Of a stretch of 43,829 nt of DNA, positions 1 to 8,600 are shown piece after piece. The stretch is from Akkermansiaceae bacterium. GTDB lineage: Bacteria > Verrucomicrobiota > Verrucomicrobiia > Verrucomicrobiales > Akkermansiaceae. Location: the NCBI GenBank assembly GCA_022424905.1, contig JAKMGP010000309.1, forward strand, positions 1 to 43,829. Reading direction: 5' to 3'. The translations under genes were made by a program, and so were the position numbers. Positions within the stretch are counted from its first letter, which is position 1. Every line of letters begins with the position of its first letter. The notes under the pieces were generated by a model that made no database searches, was not told the DNA's origin, and saw nothing but the letters and a program-made list of their open reading frames with translations.

Positions 1-401
1 TCATTTTCATTGACGATGGGAATAATATCACCCTCCTCCAGAAGACGATGCATCGTCGCAGAAATTCGATCACGATTCTCTTCTAGATCAGCACCTGTCA
101 AAAGAAGCTGAGCCACATCCAAATCAAATTGTTCAAAGACAGTTTGATACCGCTGCATGAGACGAGCCTGACCAATCGCGGCCGCTGCTTGACGGGTTTC
201 GACATCATCAGGATAAGCCGTCAGATTGAGGGAGCTTACGCCCGCCCCGACGGCCCCTGATGAAACCATCACACAAGGATAACCCTGAGCCTTAATTTCC
301 GCGACAGCTGTCACAAGGCGAACTAAAGAAGAGCTATCAAGAGTCCCGTTTTGGCGTGTCAAAACACCCGTGCCGACTTTTATAACAATTAAATCTTTCA
401 T
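1..401 (-). CDS. proB: Glutamate 5-kinase, N-terminal part (cut by window edge)
   Basis: This is the first 133 codons of a glutamate 5-kinase, which phosphorylates glutamate in the first step of proline synthesis in the cytoplasm. The start reads MKDLIVIKVGTGVLT, matching the VKxGSxxLT nucleotide-binding motif of the amino-acid kinase fold. It is followed by VSSGAVGAG near residue 45 and the conserved stretch QAAAAIGQARLMQRYQ, then ENRDRISATMHRLLEEGDIIP near the edge. The ATG at 401 lies 3 bases after the argS stop, so the gene is probably the third member of a ptsN-argS-proB transcript. The rest of the kinase domain and any PUA domain lie outside the window. The family call is firm; the full length is unknown. 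Confidence 0.9.
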   Translation of the reverse strand, partial: MKDLIVIKVGTGVLTRQNGTLDSSSLVRLVTAVAEIKAQGYPCVMVSSGAVGAGVSSLNLTAYPDDVETRQAAAAIGQARLMQRYQTVFEQFDLDVAQLLLTGADLEENRDRISATMHRLLEEGDIIPIVNEN

Positions 402-404
402 CAC

Positions 405-2162
405 TTACATCCGCTCGGGGACTGGAATCGCTAGCAAGTTCAAACCATCCTTAAGGACTCGCGAAGTCAGATCGCAAAGAATTAAACGGCTTTCGCGGGT
501 CTCCCCTTCAGACTTTAGAACCGGGCACGCCTCAAAGAAAGAATGGAAAGCTCGTGCTAACTCCAAAAGATAAGTCGCCAACAAGTTCGGGCGATAATCT
601 TCAACAACTTGATGCACTTGATCACTGTAACGAGTTAACATCCGAACCAGATGAATTTCAGCTTTTTCAGTAAGCTGGAGATTGCCTCCCTTCAATTCAA
701 CTTTTCCGTCGAACTTCCGGAAAATCGAACGTGACCGAACGTAACTGTATAGAAGGTAAGGCGCGGTATCTCCTTCAAGCGCAACCATCTTATCAAGATC
801 GAACACGTAGTCCGACATACGATGATGAGAGAGCTCGGTAAACTTTACGGAATTGACGCCAATCAACTCCGCAAGAGCGGCCTTTTCCTTAGCGGTTTCA
901 AGATGGCTTTTTTCGTCCACCACAATTTGGGCAGCTTTCACAGCGTCATTCAAAACATCTTCGAGCTGCGGCAAATCACCAGCACGGGTCTTCAACGGCT
1001 TACCGTCTTTTCCAAGAATAGTACCAAAGGCAACATGAACCAGATTGACCTCTTCGTAACCTAGGCGGTTTGAAGCATCAAAAAGCTGAGAAAAATGGCC
1101 TCCTTGCCGGAAGTCTACGACATACCAAATATGATCAGCATTCCACTCCTTCACACGATGTTGGACAGTCGCGATATCGGTCGTCGCGTAATTGAAAGCA
1201 CCGTCACTCTTCCTGATCATCATCGGGAAATCCTGCCACTCACCATCGCGATTGATCTTAAAAGGATCATGCTTTGGCTTTCCTACCTCATTTGAAAAAA
1301 TGCAGATCGCTCCGTCACTTTCACGAGCCAAATCATCCGCGATGAGCTGCTCAACCAAGGGAGCCAAAGCATCATTGTAAGCACTCTCGCCCATCCAATG
1401 GTCAAAACTCACATCAAGCCGATCATAAATCTGATTAAGCCCCTTCCGAGAAAGCGCCAGACAACGTTCCCAAATCGCCTTATTCTCAGGATCACCCTGC
1501 TGAAGCTTTACCAACTCGGCACGACACTCTGCTTTCGTCCCTTCATTGTCCTTGGAAGCATCCGAAGCCGTCCGATAAAGCCGGAGTAATTCCTGCAAGG
1601 GTTCGGTCTCCAACCTCTCTTCATCAACCCCTTTTTTCCAAGCCCAAGTTACCATTCCAAACTGGGTCCCCCAGTCGCCAATGTGATTATCCTTTATGAC
1701 CTTATGACCAATCTTTGTGGCCACCCGCGAAAGACATTCACCAATAATGGTCGAGCGAATATGCCCAACATGCATGGGCTTCGCAACATTGGGCGCCGAA
1801 AAATCGACGACAATAGTTTGCGGTGCTTTAACTTGCGAAACAGACAAATCGTCGGACTCCCACTGGGCTCGTGCCAAATCAGCCCACGCCTTTGCCTTTA
1901 AGGTGAAATTCAAAAAGCCCGGACCGGCGATCGAGATCTCGCAAAGATCCTCTACCGCGATCCGGCCCGATAAATCTTCGGCAAACTCACGCGGATTCCT
2001 TCCAAGCCCCTTCGCCAACATCATGGCGATGTTACTCTGGAAGTCACCGAAACGAAGATCCGCGGCTTTAGTCACTTGGACTCGGGCGGGATCGGGAACT
2101 TCTACTTCGAGAGACTCGAGGGCGGTTAGAACTTTCTCACGGAGAATTTCGGGAATGGTCAT
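405..2162 (-). CDS. argS: Arginyl-tRNA synthetase
   Basis: Class I aminoacyl-tRNA synthetase that charges tRNA-Arg in the cytoplasm. The protein has an N-terminal tRNA-binding domain with FGDFQSNIAM, then the HIGH-type motif APNVAKPMHVGHIRST near residues 120-135. The KMSKS position reads GKDGKPLKTRAGD, the relaxed form usual in bacterial ArgRS. The C-terminal DALR anticodon-binding domain includes APYLLYSYVRSRSIFRK, and the protein ends VPERM. I chose the ATG at 2162 (585 residues, MTIPEILREKVL); an upstream ATG at 2195 would overlap ptsN by 23 bases and add an unlike N-terminus. It sits between ptsN (10 bases upstream) and proB (3 bases downstream), which suggests one transcript. Confidence 0.96.
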   Translation of the reverse strand: MTIPEILREKVLTALESLEVEVPDPARVQVTKAADLRFGDFQSNIAMMLAKGLGRNPREFAEDLSGRIAVEDLCEISIAGPGFLNFTLKAKAWADLARAQWESDDLSVSQVKAPQTIVVDFSAPNVAKPMHVGHIRSTIIGECLSRVATKIGHKVIKDNHIGDWGTQFGMVTWAWKKGVDEERLETEPLQELLRLYRTASDASKDNEGTKAECRAELVKLQQGDPENKAIWERCLALSRKGLNQIYDRLDVSFDHWMGESAYNDALAPLVEQLIADDLARESDGAICIFSNEVGKPKHDPFKINRDGEWQDFPMMIRKSDGAFNYATTDIATVQHRVKEWNADHIWYVVDFRQGGHFSQLFDASNRLGYEEVNLVHVAFGTILGKDGKPLKTRAGDLPQLEDVLNDAVKAAQIVVDEKSHLETAKEKAALAELIGVNSVKFTELSHHRMSDYVFDLDKMVALEGDTAPYLLYSYVRSRSIFRKFDGKVELKGGNLQLTEKAEIHLVRMLTRYSDQVHQVVEDYRPNLLATYLLELARAFHSFFEACPVLKSEGETRESRLILCDLTSRVLKDGLNLLAIPVPERM

Positions 2163-2172
2163 ATCTGAAAAT

Positions 2173-2640
2173 TTAGGCGGTGACAGCCGAGTCAAAGATC
2201 TGGCAAATCTCCTCGGCAGTCGTTGCTTCTAATAGCGCCTTGCGTCGATCTGCCTTATGAAAAAACCGAGCTAGCTCAGCGAGCAATTGGAGGTGCCGAG
2301 CACCCTGATCCTCGGGAACCAGCATCAGGAAAATAAGATTAGAAGGGACATTGTCCGGACAATCGAAATCGATGCCTTCCAGAGAGCGCCCAAAGACGAC
2401 GAGGGTCTCCTTCAGCCCTTTTACTTTTGCATGAGGGATAGCCACCCCGGAACCCAGTCCAGTGCTAATATGAGATTCGCGCTCAAGAACCGCGTTGCCC
2501 ACGCAGTAGCAATCACCGGAAGAAACTTTCCCGATTTTAGAGAGGTGACCGATCATCTCAAGTACTACTTCCTCATGATCAGTCTCGGAAAGTTCAAGAA
2601 TGATGGACTCGGAAGTAAGCAATTTATGAAGTGCTGACAT
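2173..2640 (-). CDS. ptsN: PTS EIIA-type (nitrogen-regulatory-like) protein
   Basis: A 155-residue stand-alone EIIA domain of the fructose/mannitol type (PTS_EIIA_2). The phosphoacceptor is His70 in GLGSGVAIPHAK, and the family motif continues through LIFLMLVPEDQGARHLQLLAELAR. Single-domain proteins like this usually act as regulatory phosphocarriers (EIIA-Ntr) rather than sugar transporters. No HPr, EI or permease gene lies in the window, so its partner is unseen. It is the first gene of the likely ptsN-argS-proB transcript, and a promoter should lie in the 204-base gap up to the divergent truA. The symbol is by family resemblance; another EIIA paralogue is possible. Confidence 0.85.
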   Translation of the reverse strand: MSALHKLLTSESIILELSETDHEEVVLEMIGHLSKIGKVSSGDCYCVGNAVLERESHISTGLGSGVAIPHAKVKGLKETLVVFGRSLEGIDFDCPDNVPSNLIFLMLVPEDQGARHLQLLAELARFFHKADRRKALLEATTAEEICQIFDSAVTA

Positions 2641-2844
2641 AATAACGATTCCTACAAGGACGGACCCCGTGGAGCGACCGTGCTAATGGAGCCACCCTAA
2701 AGAAACAAGGGCAAATCCGATTGAGACCCACCAAGGGATCGCGGATTTGGAGTCGCGGGGACTATACAACCAGCCACACCTCGACTATCTTTCTTTCGCA
2801 GTTCAATCCGCAAGTGCGGTTTGAGCCAACATCACAGGCCACTT
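2641..2844. promoter_or_regulatory. Divergent intergenic region ptsN / truA
   Basis: A 204-base gap between two divergent genes, so promoters for both should be here. No convincing -35/-10 pair was found. A small CCGC-AAGT-GCGG hairpin sits near 2810-2821, just before the truA start. No tRNA or small gene is evident. Confidence 0.4.
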
Positions 2845-3591
2845 ATGCTTCTCAAACTCACCATCGCTTACGACGGCACCCGCTTTGGTGGGTGGCAGAT
2901 CCAACCCAATGCCGACACGATTCAAGAGCGCATCGAAGGAGCTTTAAGGGAGGTAGCCAAAGAAAAGATCCGTCTACATGGCTCCGGACGGACCGATGCC
3001 GGGGTTCACGCGCTTGGACAGGTGGCACATTTTGAGGCGCCAGATCACCTTAATATGAACCCCTTTAATTGGGTCCCAGCGCTCAATACAAAACTCCCTC
3101 CCGAAATCCGAATCATGGAGTGCGAAGAGGCTCATGATGACTTCCATGCCCGTTTCTCGGCCCGCTTAAAGACTTATACCTATCGACTTTGCCTCTCCCC
3201 CATTCTTCCCCCCTTCCTCGCAAAACGCGCCTGGCATCTCCCGAGACAACTCAATCCGGTCGATCTCGAGAAGGCCCTTTCATTTTATCAGGGGTCTCAT
3301 GATTTTCGCGCTTTCGCTGCAAACCGCGGTAACGAAACGGAAGAAACAGACTACGTCCGCGAAATCGCTCGCGCTGATTTCGAACAAATCAATGAAGGTT
3401 ACTTGATCACCTTCACTGGGAATGGCTTTCTTTATAAAATGGTCCGTCTCCTCACTGGAGGGGCAGTGCAAGCCGCACAGGGTTACCTTCGGCAAGATGA
3501 TCTTCATAAGCTGGTCAACTTACCAAGTGGCAAAAAATCGCCCCTTTGCGCACCACCCGATGGGCTCACGCTACTCTCGGTTGATTACTAA
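2845..3591 (+). CDS. truA: tRNA pseudouridine(38-40) synthase
   Basis: Converts uridines 38-40 of the tRNA anticodon arm to pseudouridine. The start MLLKLTIAYDGTRFGGWQ is the typical TruA N-terminus. The catalytic aspartate is Asp51 in HGSGRTDAGVHALGQVAHF. Later family features include FSARLKTYTYRL, HDFRAFAA and the C-terminal FLYKMVRLLTG. The 248-residue length is normal. I prefer the ATG at 2845 over an in-frame TTG at 2821 because it gives the canonical N-terminus. It heads a plus-strand run with a membrane protein and a glycosyltransferase, about 60 bases upstream of the next gene. Confidence 0.95.
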   Translation: MLLKLTIAYDGTRFGGWQIQPNADTIQERIEGALREVAKEKIRLHGSGRTDAGVHALGQVAHFEAPDHLNMNPFNWVPALNTKLPPEIRIMECEEAHDDFHARFSARLKTYTYRLCLSPILPPFLAKRAWHLPRQLNPVDLEKALSFYQGSHDFRAFAANRGNETEETDYVREIARADFEQINEGYLITFTGNGFLYKMVRLLTGGAVQAAQGYLRQDDLHKLVNLPSGKKSPLCAPPDGLTLLSVDY

Positions 3592-3651
3592 GTTAGAACT
3601 GAAACGATAACACCTTGCCAGCACTGCCCCCATCAGCGAGATTAGCACTGC

Positions 3652-4275
3652 GTGAGAGAAACACCTGAAAAAACTTGGAAACAAGCGCTCGTTTCGACGG
3701 CTCTCGTTCTCGCCGGTTCTTTTGCAATCCTTTTCCCAGCGTGGTTGCCTGATAAACCAAATCTCCCCACTGAAGAAGGTATTGTAGAAGGCCTTCAACT
3801 GGTTCTCCTCTTAACAACTTCAGCCTTCTGGTTTGGAGCGGCCCATCCGGCAGGCAAAGTTGGACCATTCTACCAAATCATGGGTGCCGTCACACTTAGC
3901 TCCGCCCTTGGAGAAGGAGATGATTTGATCGAACGCACCACTCACTTCGCAGTCGAATGGTTTTTTGTTCCACTCGGCATTTATGCGCTTATCAAATTTA
4001 AAAACCATCGAAAACACCTCGGCGAATTCATCAATGAATTTGTATCACGGCCAGCTGCGGGGTTCTTCGCCTCTGCCTTCATGCTCATCTTTGTGCTCGC
4101 TCGTTTTCTAGGCACCTCCTTACTCTGGAAAGCATCCCTCGGGGAAAACTACCATCCCGATGTTCCCCAAACCGTCGAGGCTTATCTTGAGCTCCTTGCA
4201 AGCTACCTGCTTCTCATCGGAACTATCGGATTGTGCCTTGCCCCACGATCGCACGACCCTACCGAGCTCGATTAG
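3652..4275 (+). CDS. Multi-pass membrane protein of unknown function
   Basis: A 207-residue inner-membrane protein starting at GTG. Five or six hydrophobic segments are visible, near residues 12-31, 45-65, 72-85, 97-114, 134-156 and 176-198. A conserved-looking acidic stretch, ALGEGDDLIERTTHFAVEW, lies in the middle and could be a functional loop. I do not recognise a named family. Its TAG stop directly abuts the ATG of the GT4 glycosyltransferase, so the two are probably translationally coupled. By context it may act in envelope glycan or glycolipid synthesis, but that is inference. Confidence 0.75.
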   Translation: MRETPEKTWKQALVSTALVLAGSFAILFPAWLPDKPNLPTEEGIVEGLQLVLLLTTSAFWFGAAHPAGKVGPFYQIMGAVTLSSALGEGDDLIERTTHFAVEWFFVPLGIYALIKFKNHRKHLGEFINEFVSRPAAGFFASAFMLIFVLARFLGTSLLWKASLGENYHPDVPQTVEAYLELLASYLLLIGTIGLCLAPRSHDPTELD

Positions 4276-5313
4276 ATGGAAGTTCCTCAGCTCATCCTCG
4301 GGAACTCGAACAAACGCTTTTCGGGCGTTACTTCGACAATGCTCCAAACGCTTCCAGAAGTCCAAAAACTTATGCCGCTTGCCGTCATGGGCCACCACCA
4401 CCTTCCATCTGGCACTCCGACCATTCGATTCTGGGAGCTCGTTTCACTCAGAGACAAAACCCGGATTTTTCACGCTCGCCGGAACGATGAAATGATTCAG
4501 GCTCTCGCCGCCCGCAAACTTGGCGCGAAAATTAAAATCATTTTCACCTCGACCGCTCAACGCCACCACACCCGATTCACCCGCTGGTTGATATCGCAGA
4601 TGGACGGGATCATCACGACGTGTTTGGCTGCGAATTCCTACCTCGAAACTCCGACAAATATCATTATCCCACATGGTATCGATTTAGAACGCTACCAGCC
4701 TCCGGTCGACAAAGAAAAGGCCTGGAAATCCCTCGGGTTCCCAGGTGAGTTTGGAATTGGGATCTTTGGCCGCATCCGCCCCTCCAAGGGAATTGATGTG
4801 CTCGTTGATACCGCCATTCACGTGCTCAAAAACAATTCTAAACCCACCGTCATCATCGTTGGAGAAACCACCCCGAAGTTTCGTGATTACCAAAATCGAC
4901 TTCAGGCGAAAATTGAGAGAGCCGGACTTTCCAAGAGGATCATTTTTCATGGAAAGCAGCCCAGCAACGCGCTTCCTGGTCTTTTCCAAGGGATGTCAAT
5001 TGTCGCAGCTCTTTCTCGAAACGAAGGATTCGGCCTGACTGTCCCAGAAGCTATGGCAAGCGGCTGCGCGGTCTTAGCATCACACGCAGGAGCCTGGCAG
5101 GATATAATCACGGACGGGCTTCACGGCTTTACGGTTCCTGTTGATGATCTAAAAGCAACTCAAGCAAGCCTAGAAAAGCTCCTCGATGCAGATCTCGAGA
5201 AAATGGGAAGCGCTGGACGGGAGCACGTGCAGATGCACTACACGATTAAGCGCGAAGCCAAATCGCTTGTGGATTTCTATCAATCGGTTCTCCACAAAGA
5301 AAGCAGTGACTAG
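4276..5313 (+). CDS. GT4-family glycosyltransferase
   Basis: A 345-residue retaining glycosyltransferase of the GT4 (glycosyl transferase group 1) family, probably acting at the cytoplasmic face of the inner membrane on LPS or another glycan. The N-terminal acceptor half has RFSGVTSTM and IFHARRNDEM. The linker HGIDLERYQPP precedes the donor-binding half, which has GIFGRIRPSKGIDVLV and, around residues 249-263, the EGFGLTVPEAMASG block containing the family E-x7-E pair. The donor and acceptor cannot be told from sequence; resemblance is to LPS-core mannosyltransferase-like enzymes. It directly follows the membrane protein gene and is followed by a terminator-like hairpin, so it probably ends the truA-side transcript. 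Confidence 0.85.
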   Translation: MEVPQLILGNSNKRFSGVTSTMLQTLPEVQKLMPLAVMGHHHLPSGTPTIRFWELVSLRDKTRIFHARRNDEMIQALAARKLGAKIKIIFTSTAQRHHTRFTRWLISQMDGIITTCLAANSYLETPTNIIIPHGIDLERYQPPVDKEKAWKSLGFPGEFGIGIFGRIRPSKGIDVLVDTAIHVLKNNSKPTVIIVGETTPKFRDYQNRLQAKIERAGLSKRIIFHGKQPSNALPGLFQGMSIVAALSRNEGFGLTVPEAMASGCAVLASHAGAWQDIITDGLHGFTVPVDDLKATQASLEKLLDADLEKMGSAGREHVQMHYTIKREAKSLVDFYQSVLHKESSD

Positions 5314-5429
5314 ATTGTAGCTTTATTCCGTAGGTCACCCGCGCTCGCCTGTGAGATCCACAAGTGAAAATTCTTCAGTTCTTGTCGGCGAGAAGATTAC
5401 TAAGGTCTCTAAGGCGGAGGATCCACACT

Positions 5430-5461
5430 AGGAATTTTTATAAGTTCCTTATCTCTTTTTT
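5430..5461 (+). terminator. Probable Rho-independent terminator after the GT4 gene
   Basis: An 8-bp stem (AGGAATTT / AAGTTCCT, one G-T pair) with a TTAT loop spans 5430-5449 and is followed by the T-rich run TATCTCTTTTTT. The stem is AT-rich, so strength is uncertain. It is placed about 120 bases after the GT4 stop. Confidence 0.55.
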
Positions 5462-5470
5462 CAGAATAAT

Positions 5471-5494
5471 TAACCCTTGGCTGAATCTGGGTTA
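5471..5494. repeat. Inverted repeat TAACCC-N12-GGGTTA
   Basis: Perfect 6-base arms around a 12-base spacer, between the terminator and the giant gene. It could be a protein-binding site for that gene or a second weak hairpin. There is no supporting copy elsewhere that I noticed. Confidence 0.3.
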
Positions 5495-5611
5495 TGGCTA
5501 CCCCTTCATAAGAATACCTAGAACCGTTCTTTAGCTCTTGAAAAAATCAGCCTGTATGAACAATCGACAGCCCTCCCGACATTTCGGCAGCGATCTTACC
5601 CAGAACAACTT

Positions 5612-8600
5612 ATGAAGGTTTTAAAACAGCTTTTTATCAGCCTCATTTTGCTGACACCTATGGCTCACGCTGAACAAATTGTTTTTAGTGAAGTCATGTA
5701 TCATCCTCCAGCTGGAGGTCATGAATTCATCGAGGTCCAGAATCTTACTGCCACCCCGTTTGACATCGCGCAGTGGGAATTAACCGAGGGCGCGTCATTT
5801 ACCTTTCCAGATTTCGCCTCGGGGCCCGCACTCGATTCTTTTTTGAAAGCATTTGAACGTATTATTCTCTGCGACACCGATCCTGCGGCCTTCCGGGCTG
5901 CTTACAGTGTCCCAAATTCAATTCGCGTTTTCGGTCCTTGGTCCGGAAGCCTGAGTAACGGAGGCGAGCGCGTGACCCTCGCAGATAAAAATGGCACCGT
6001 TCGCTGCAGCCTTCGATACGAAGACCGGCATCCTTGGCCACTGGCACCTGATGGCGCCGGCCACAGCCTCATTCTTGCCGATGACAGTTTCGCTATCGAC
6101 GACTACCGAGTTTGGACTTCTGCCCCCCCAACTCCCGGGTTCTCGACCCCCCTAAGTGCCGAAGAACCATTCCCAAACCCCGAAGTTAATCTAAGTATTG
6201 GCATCCCTTTCGTGAACTATGGAGACACCTGGGATTTTAATGACCAAAACCTCGATCTCGGCTCCGACTGGGACCTTCCCAATTACACATTCTCCCATGC
6301 TGGATGGACCCGCGAAAACGATGCCGACAATGATGGCGGACTCTATGGTTTTGAAAATTCGAATTTGCCTGCGCCCGGGATTCAAACACCCCTCCTCAAC
6401 AGTAGCGACGGAGACAACCATATCACCTACTATTTCAGGAAAGAATTCACCTACAATGGTCCCACCGCAGGGGCTAATATTACGATTGATTCTATCATCG
6501 ACGATGGCGTCTTTTTCTATTTAAACGGAGCTCCTCTCGGTGGAGTCGGAACGACCGCAGATGCTGGCTGGAAAACTACCGCAACCCGGACTGTCGGAAA
6601 TGCCTCGGAAGAACTTGCAATTATTTCAAACAACGGTTCTGCACTTGTCGATGGAACCAACATCCTTAGCGCCGAGGTCCATCAAACCAATTCTGGAAGC
6701 TCCGATTGCGTTTTTGGTGCTCGGCTGAGCATTTCCGCTCCCTCAAACCCTAGCTTACTCATCAACGAAGTTCTCCCGACGACCGACGGCTTTGTGGAAA
6801 TCTATAACCCCGGCGCTTCAGCGATTAATCTCTCTGGATGGTATCTCAGTGACTCCCCGGGAAGCCTGACTCGGTATCAGATCCCTGCCGGCCAGACTAT
6901 TCCTCCTTTAGGGCTTTTCGCAATCAGTTACGCCACCACAGGCCTCGCAGTTGGTGGAGATGCCGTAGTCTATCTTACCGAGCCTGATGGAACGACCATC
7001 GCAAATGCAATTGATGCCGCCATCCCCCTCGACGGCCGATCTCTCGGACGGAAAGGCGACGGATCATCCTCTTGGTTCCTCTTTTCACAACCCAGCGAAA
7101 ATGCACCCAATGCCAGCAGCTCATCAGACCTCAGTTTGAAAATCAATGAAGCCGCTTTTAACCAAGATGGAACAACCACTTGGATTGAACTCTACAACCC
7201 GGCTTCCGCTGCCATTAGCGCGGCAGGTCTTTTCTTAGCGAGCTCTCCAGATTTTTCCGACAAGATCTCTCTTTCCGGCAGTATTGCCGCGAACGGATTT
7301 TTTTCAGTTAGCGAAGCCTTCACCGCTAGTGGAGAAGAGATCACCTTATTTCTTATTAGCGGGAGTGAAACTATCATTGATGCGGTCGCCATCCCATTTA
7401 AATCGCCGCGCAACTATGCAGCGGCTTATCCCGATGGCTCTGGCGAATTCTACGCCAGTACACTTGGAACTAGGGGCTCACCTAACAATCCGAATCGAGT
7501 AAGTTCAATTATCATCAACGAACTCATGGTCGATCCACCTAGCGAGCATCGCGATGGCGAATTTATTGAACTCTTCAACAAATCGGCATCAACCATCGAT
7601 CTTTCCGGATGGCGTTTCACTGACGGCGTCGACTTCACCTTTCCTGTCGGAACCTCACTGCCTGCCAGGAGCTATCTCGTCATCCCTGCCAACGAGGACT
7701 ACACCAACTACCCGAACAGCATTGGACAATTTTCTGGTTCCCTCGCCAATAGCGGCGAACTCCTTCGTCTTGTGGATTCATGGGATAACCTAGTTGACGA
7801 AGTGTACTACCATACCGGTGGCGATTGGCCGGAGCTGGCCGGAGGTCAAGGAAGCAGTCTCGAACTGCGCCATCCCGACATGGACAACTCCAAAGCAAGC
7901 GCCTGGACCGCGTCCGACGAAAGCGACAAATCAACTTTTCAAGAATTCACGATCGCTGAACAATACCAAGAAATCACCCGCCGCGGAGGAGCTTCAGACT
8001 ATAAGGAACTGCACCTTCAAGCAGTTGGAGACACCCATATCGCGATGAGAAATCTTTCTCTCTCCCGAAATGGAGGTGGCAACATTCTTCCAGGAGGAGG
8101 CCTCGCCTTAGCAAGAAACGGGTCTGCCAATGACGGTTGGCTGTGTCAGGGAACCCACCACGCCAGCAAAATCACCAACGACGAATTCCACCTCATCTCA
8201 AGTGGCCACGGAGATGTGAAAGCGAACCGCTGTGAAATAGACGTCACGAGCATTCAGGACAACAATAACCTAAACTTTACCTTCGAGGCCCGCTGGATCT
8301 CAGGGAAGCCCACCTTGAATGTGCAAACTTGGGATCGTTCCTTCGGAGGTACAATTCACCTCAACGTCCCTAAAAACCTAGGAACACCCGGCACAGCGAA
8401 TCCCAGAATATTAGGCGACCCAGCCCCAACGATTTCAGGCCTCATTCACAGCCCTCCTATCCCAAGATCAAGTGACCCTGTTCGCGTCACCGTCGAAGCT
8501 CAGAATGCCGATACCGTTAATTTACGACACCGTCTCGATACTACCGCAGGAAACGGAACATGGAACAGCAGCCCAATGTTTGATGATGGCATCAGCGGCG

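Larger units (their letters stand above)
5314..5611. other. 298-base intergenic region before the giant secreted protein
   Basis: It holds a terminator-like hairpin (5430-5461), a TAACCC/GGGTTA inverted repeat (5471-5494) and a possible 19-codon leader reading frame (5556-5615) that overlaps the next start codon. I found no tRNA and no convincing sigma-70 promoter, although a promoter for the next gene should be here. Confidence 0.5.

Noticed and set aside
2821-2844. TTG start for truA
   Set aside because: The ATG at 2845 gives the canonical TruA N-terminus; the TTG adds eight residues unlike the family.
5520-5565. Promoter-like TTGAAA and TATGAA upstream of the giant gene
   Set aside because: The two elements are only 11 bases apart, which is too close for a sigma-70 promoter.
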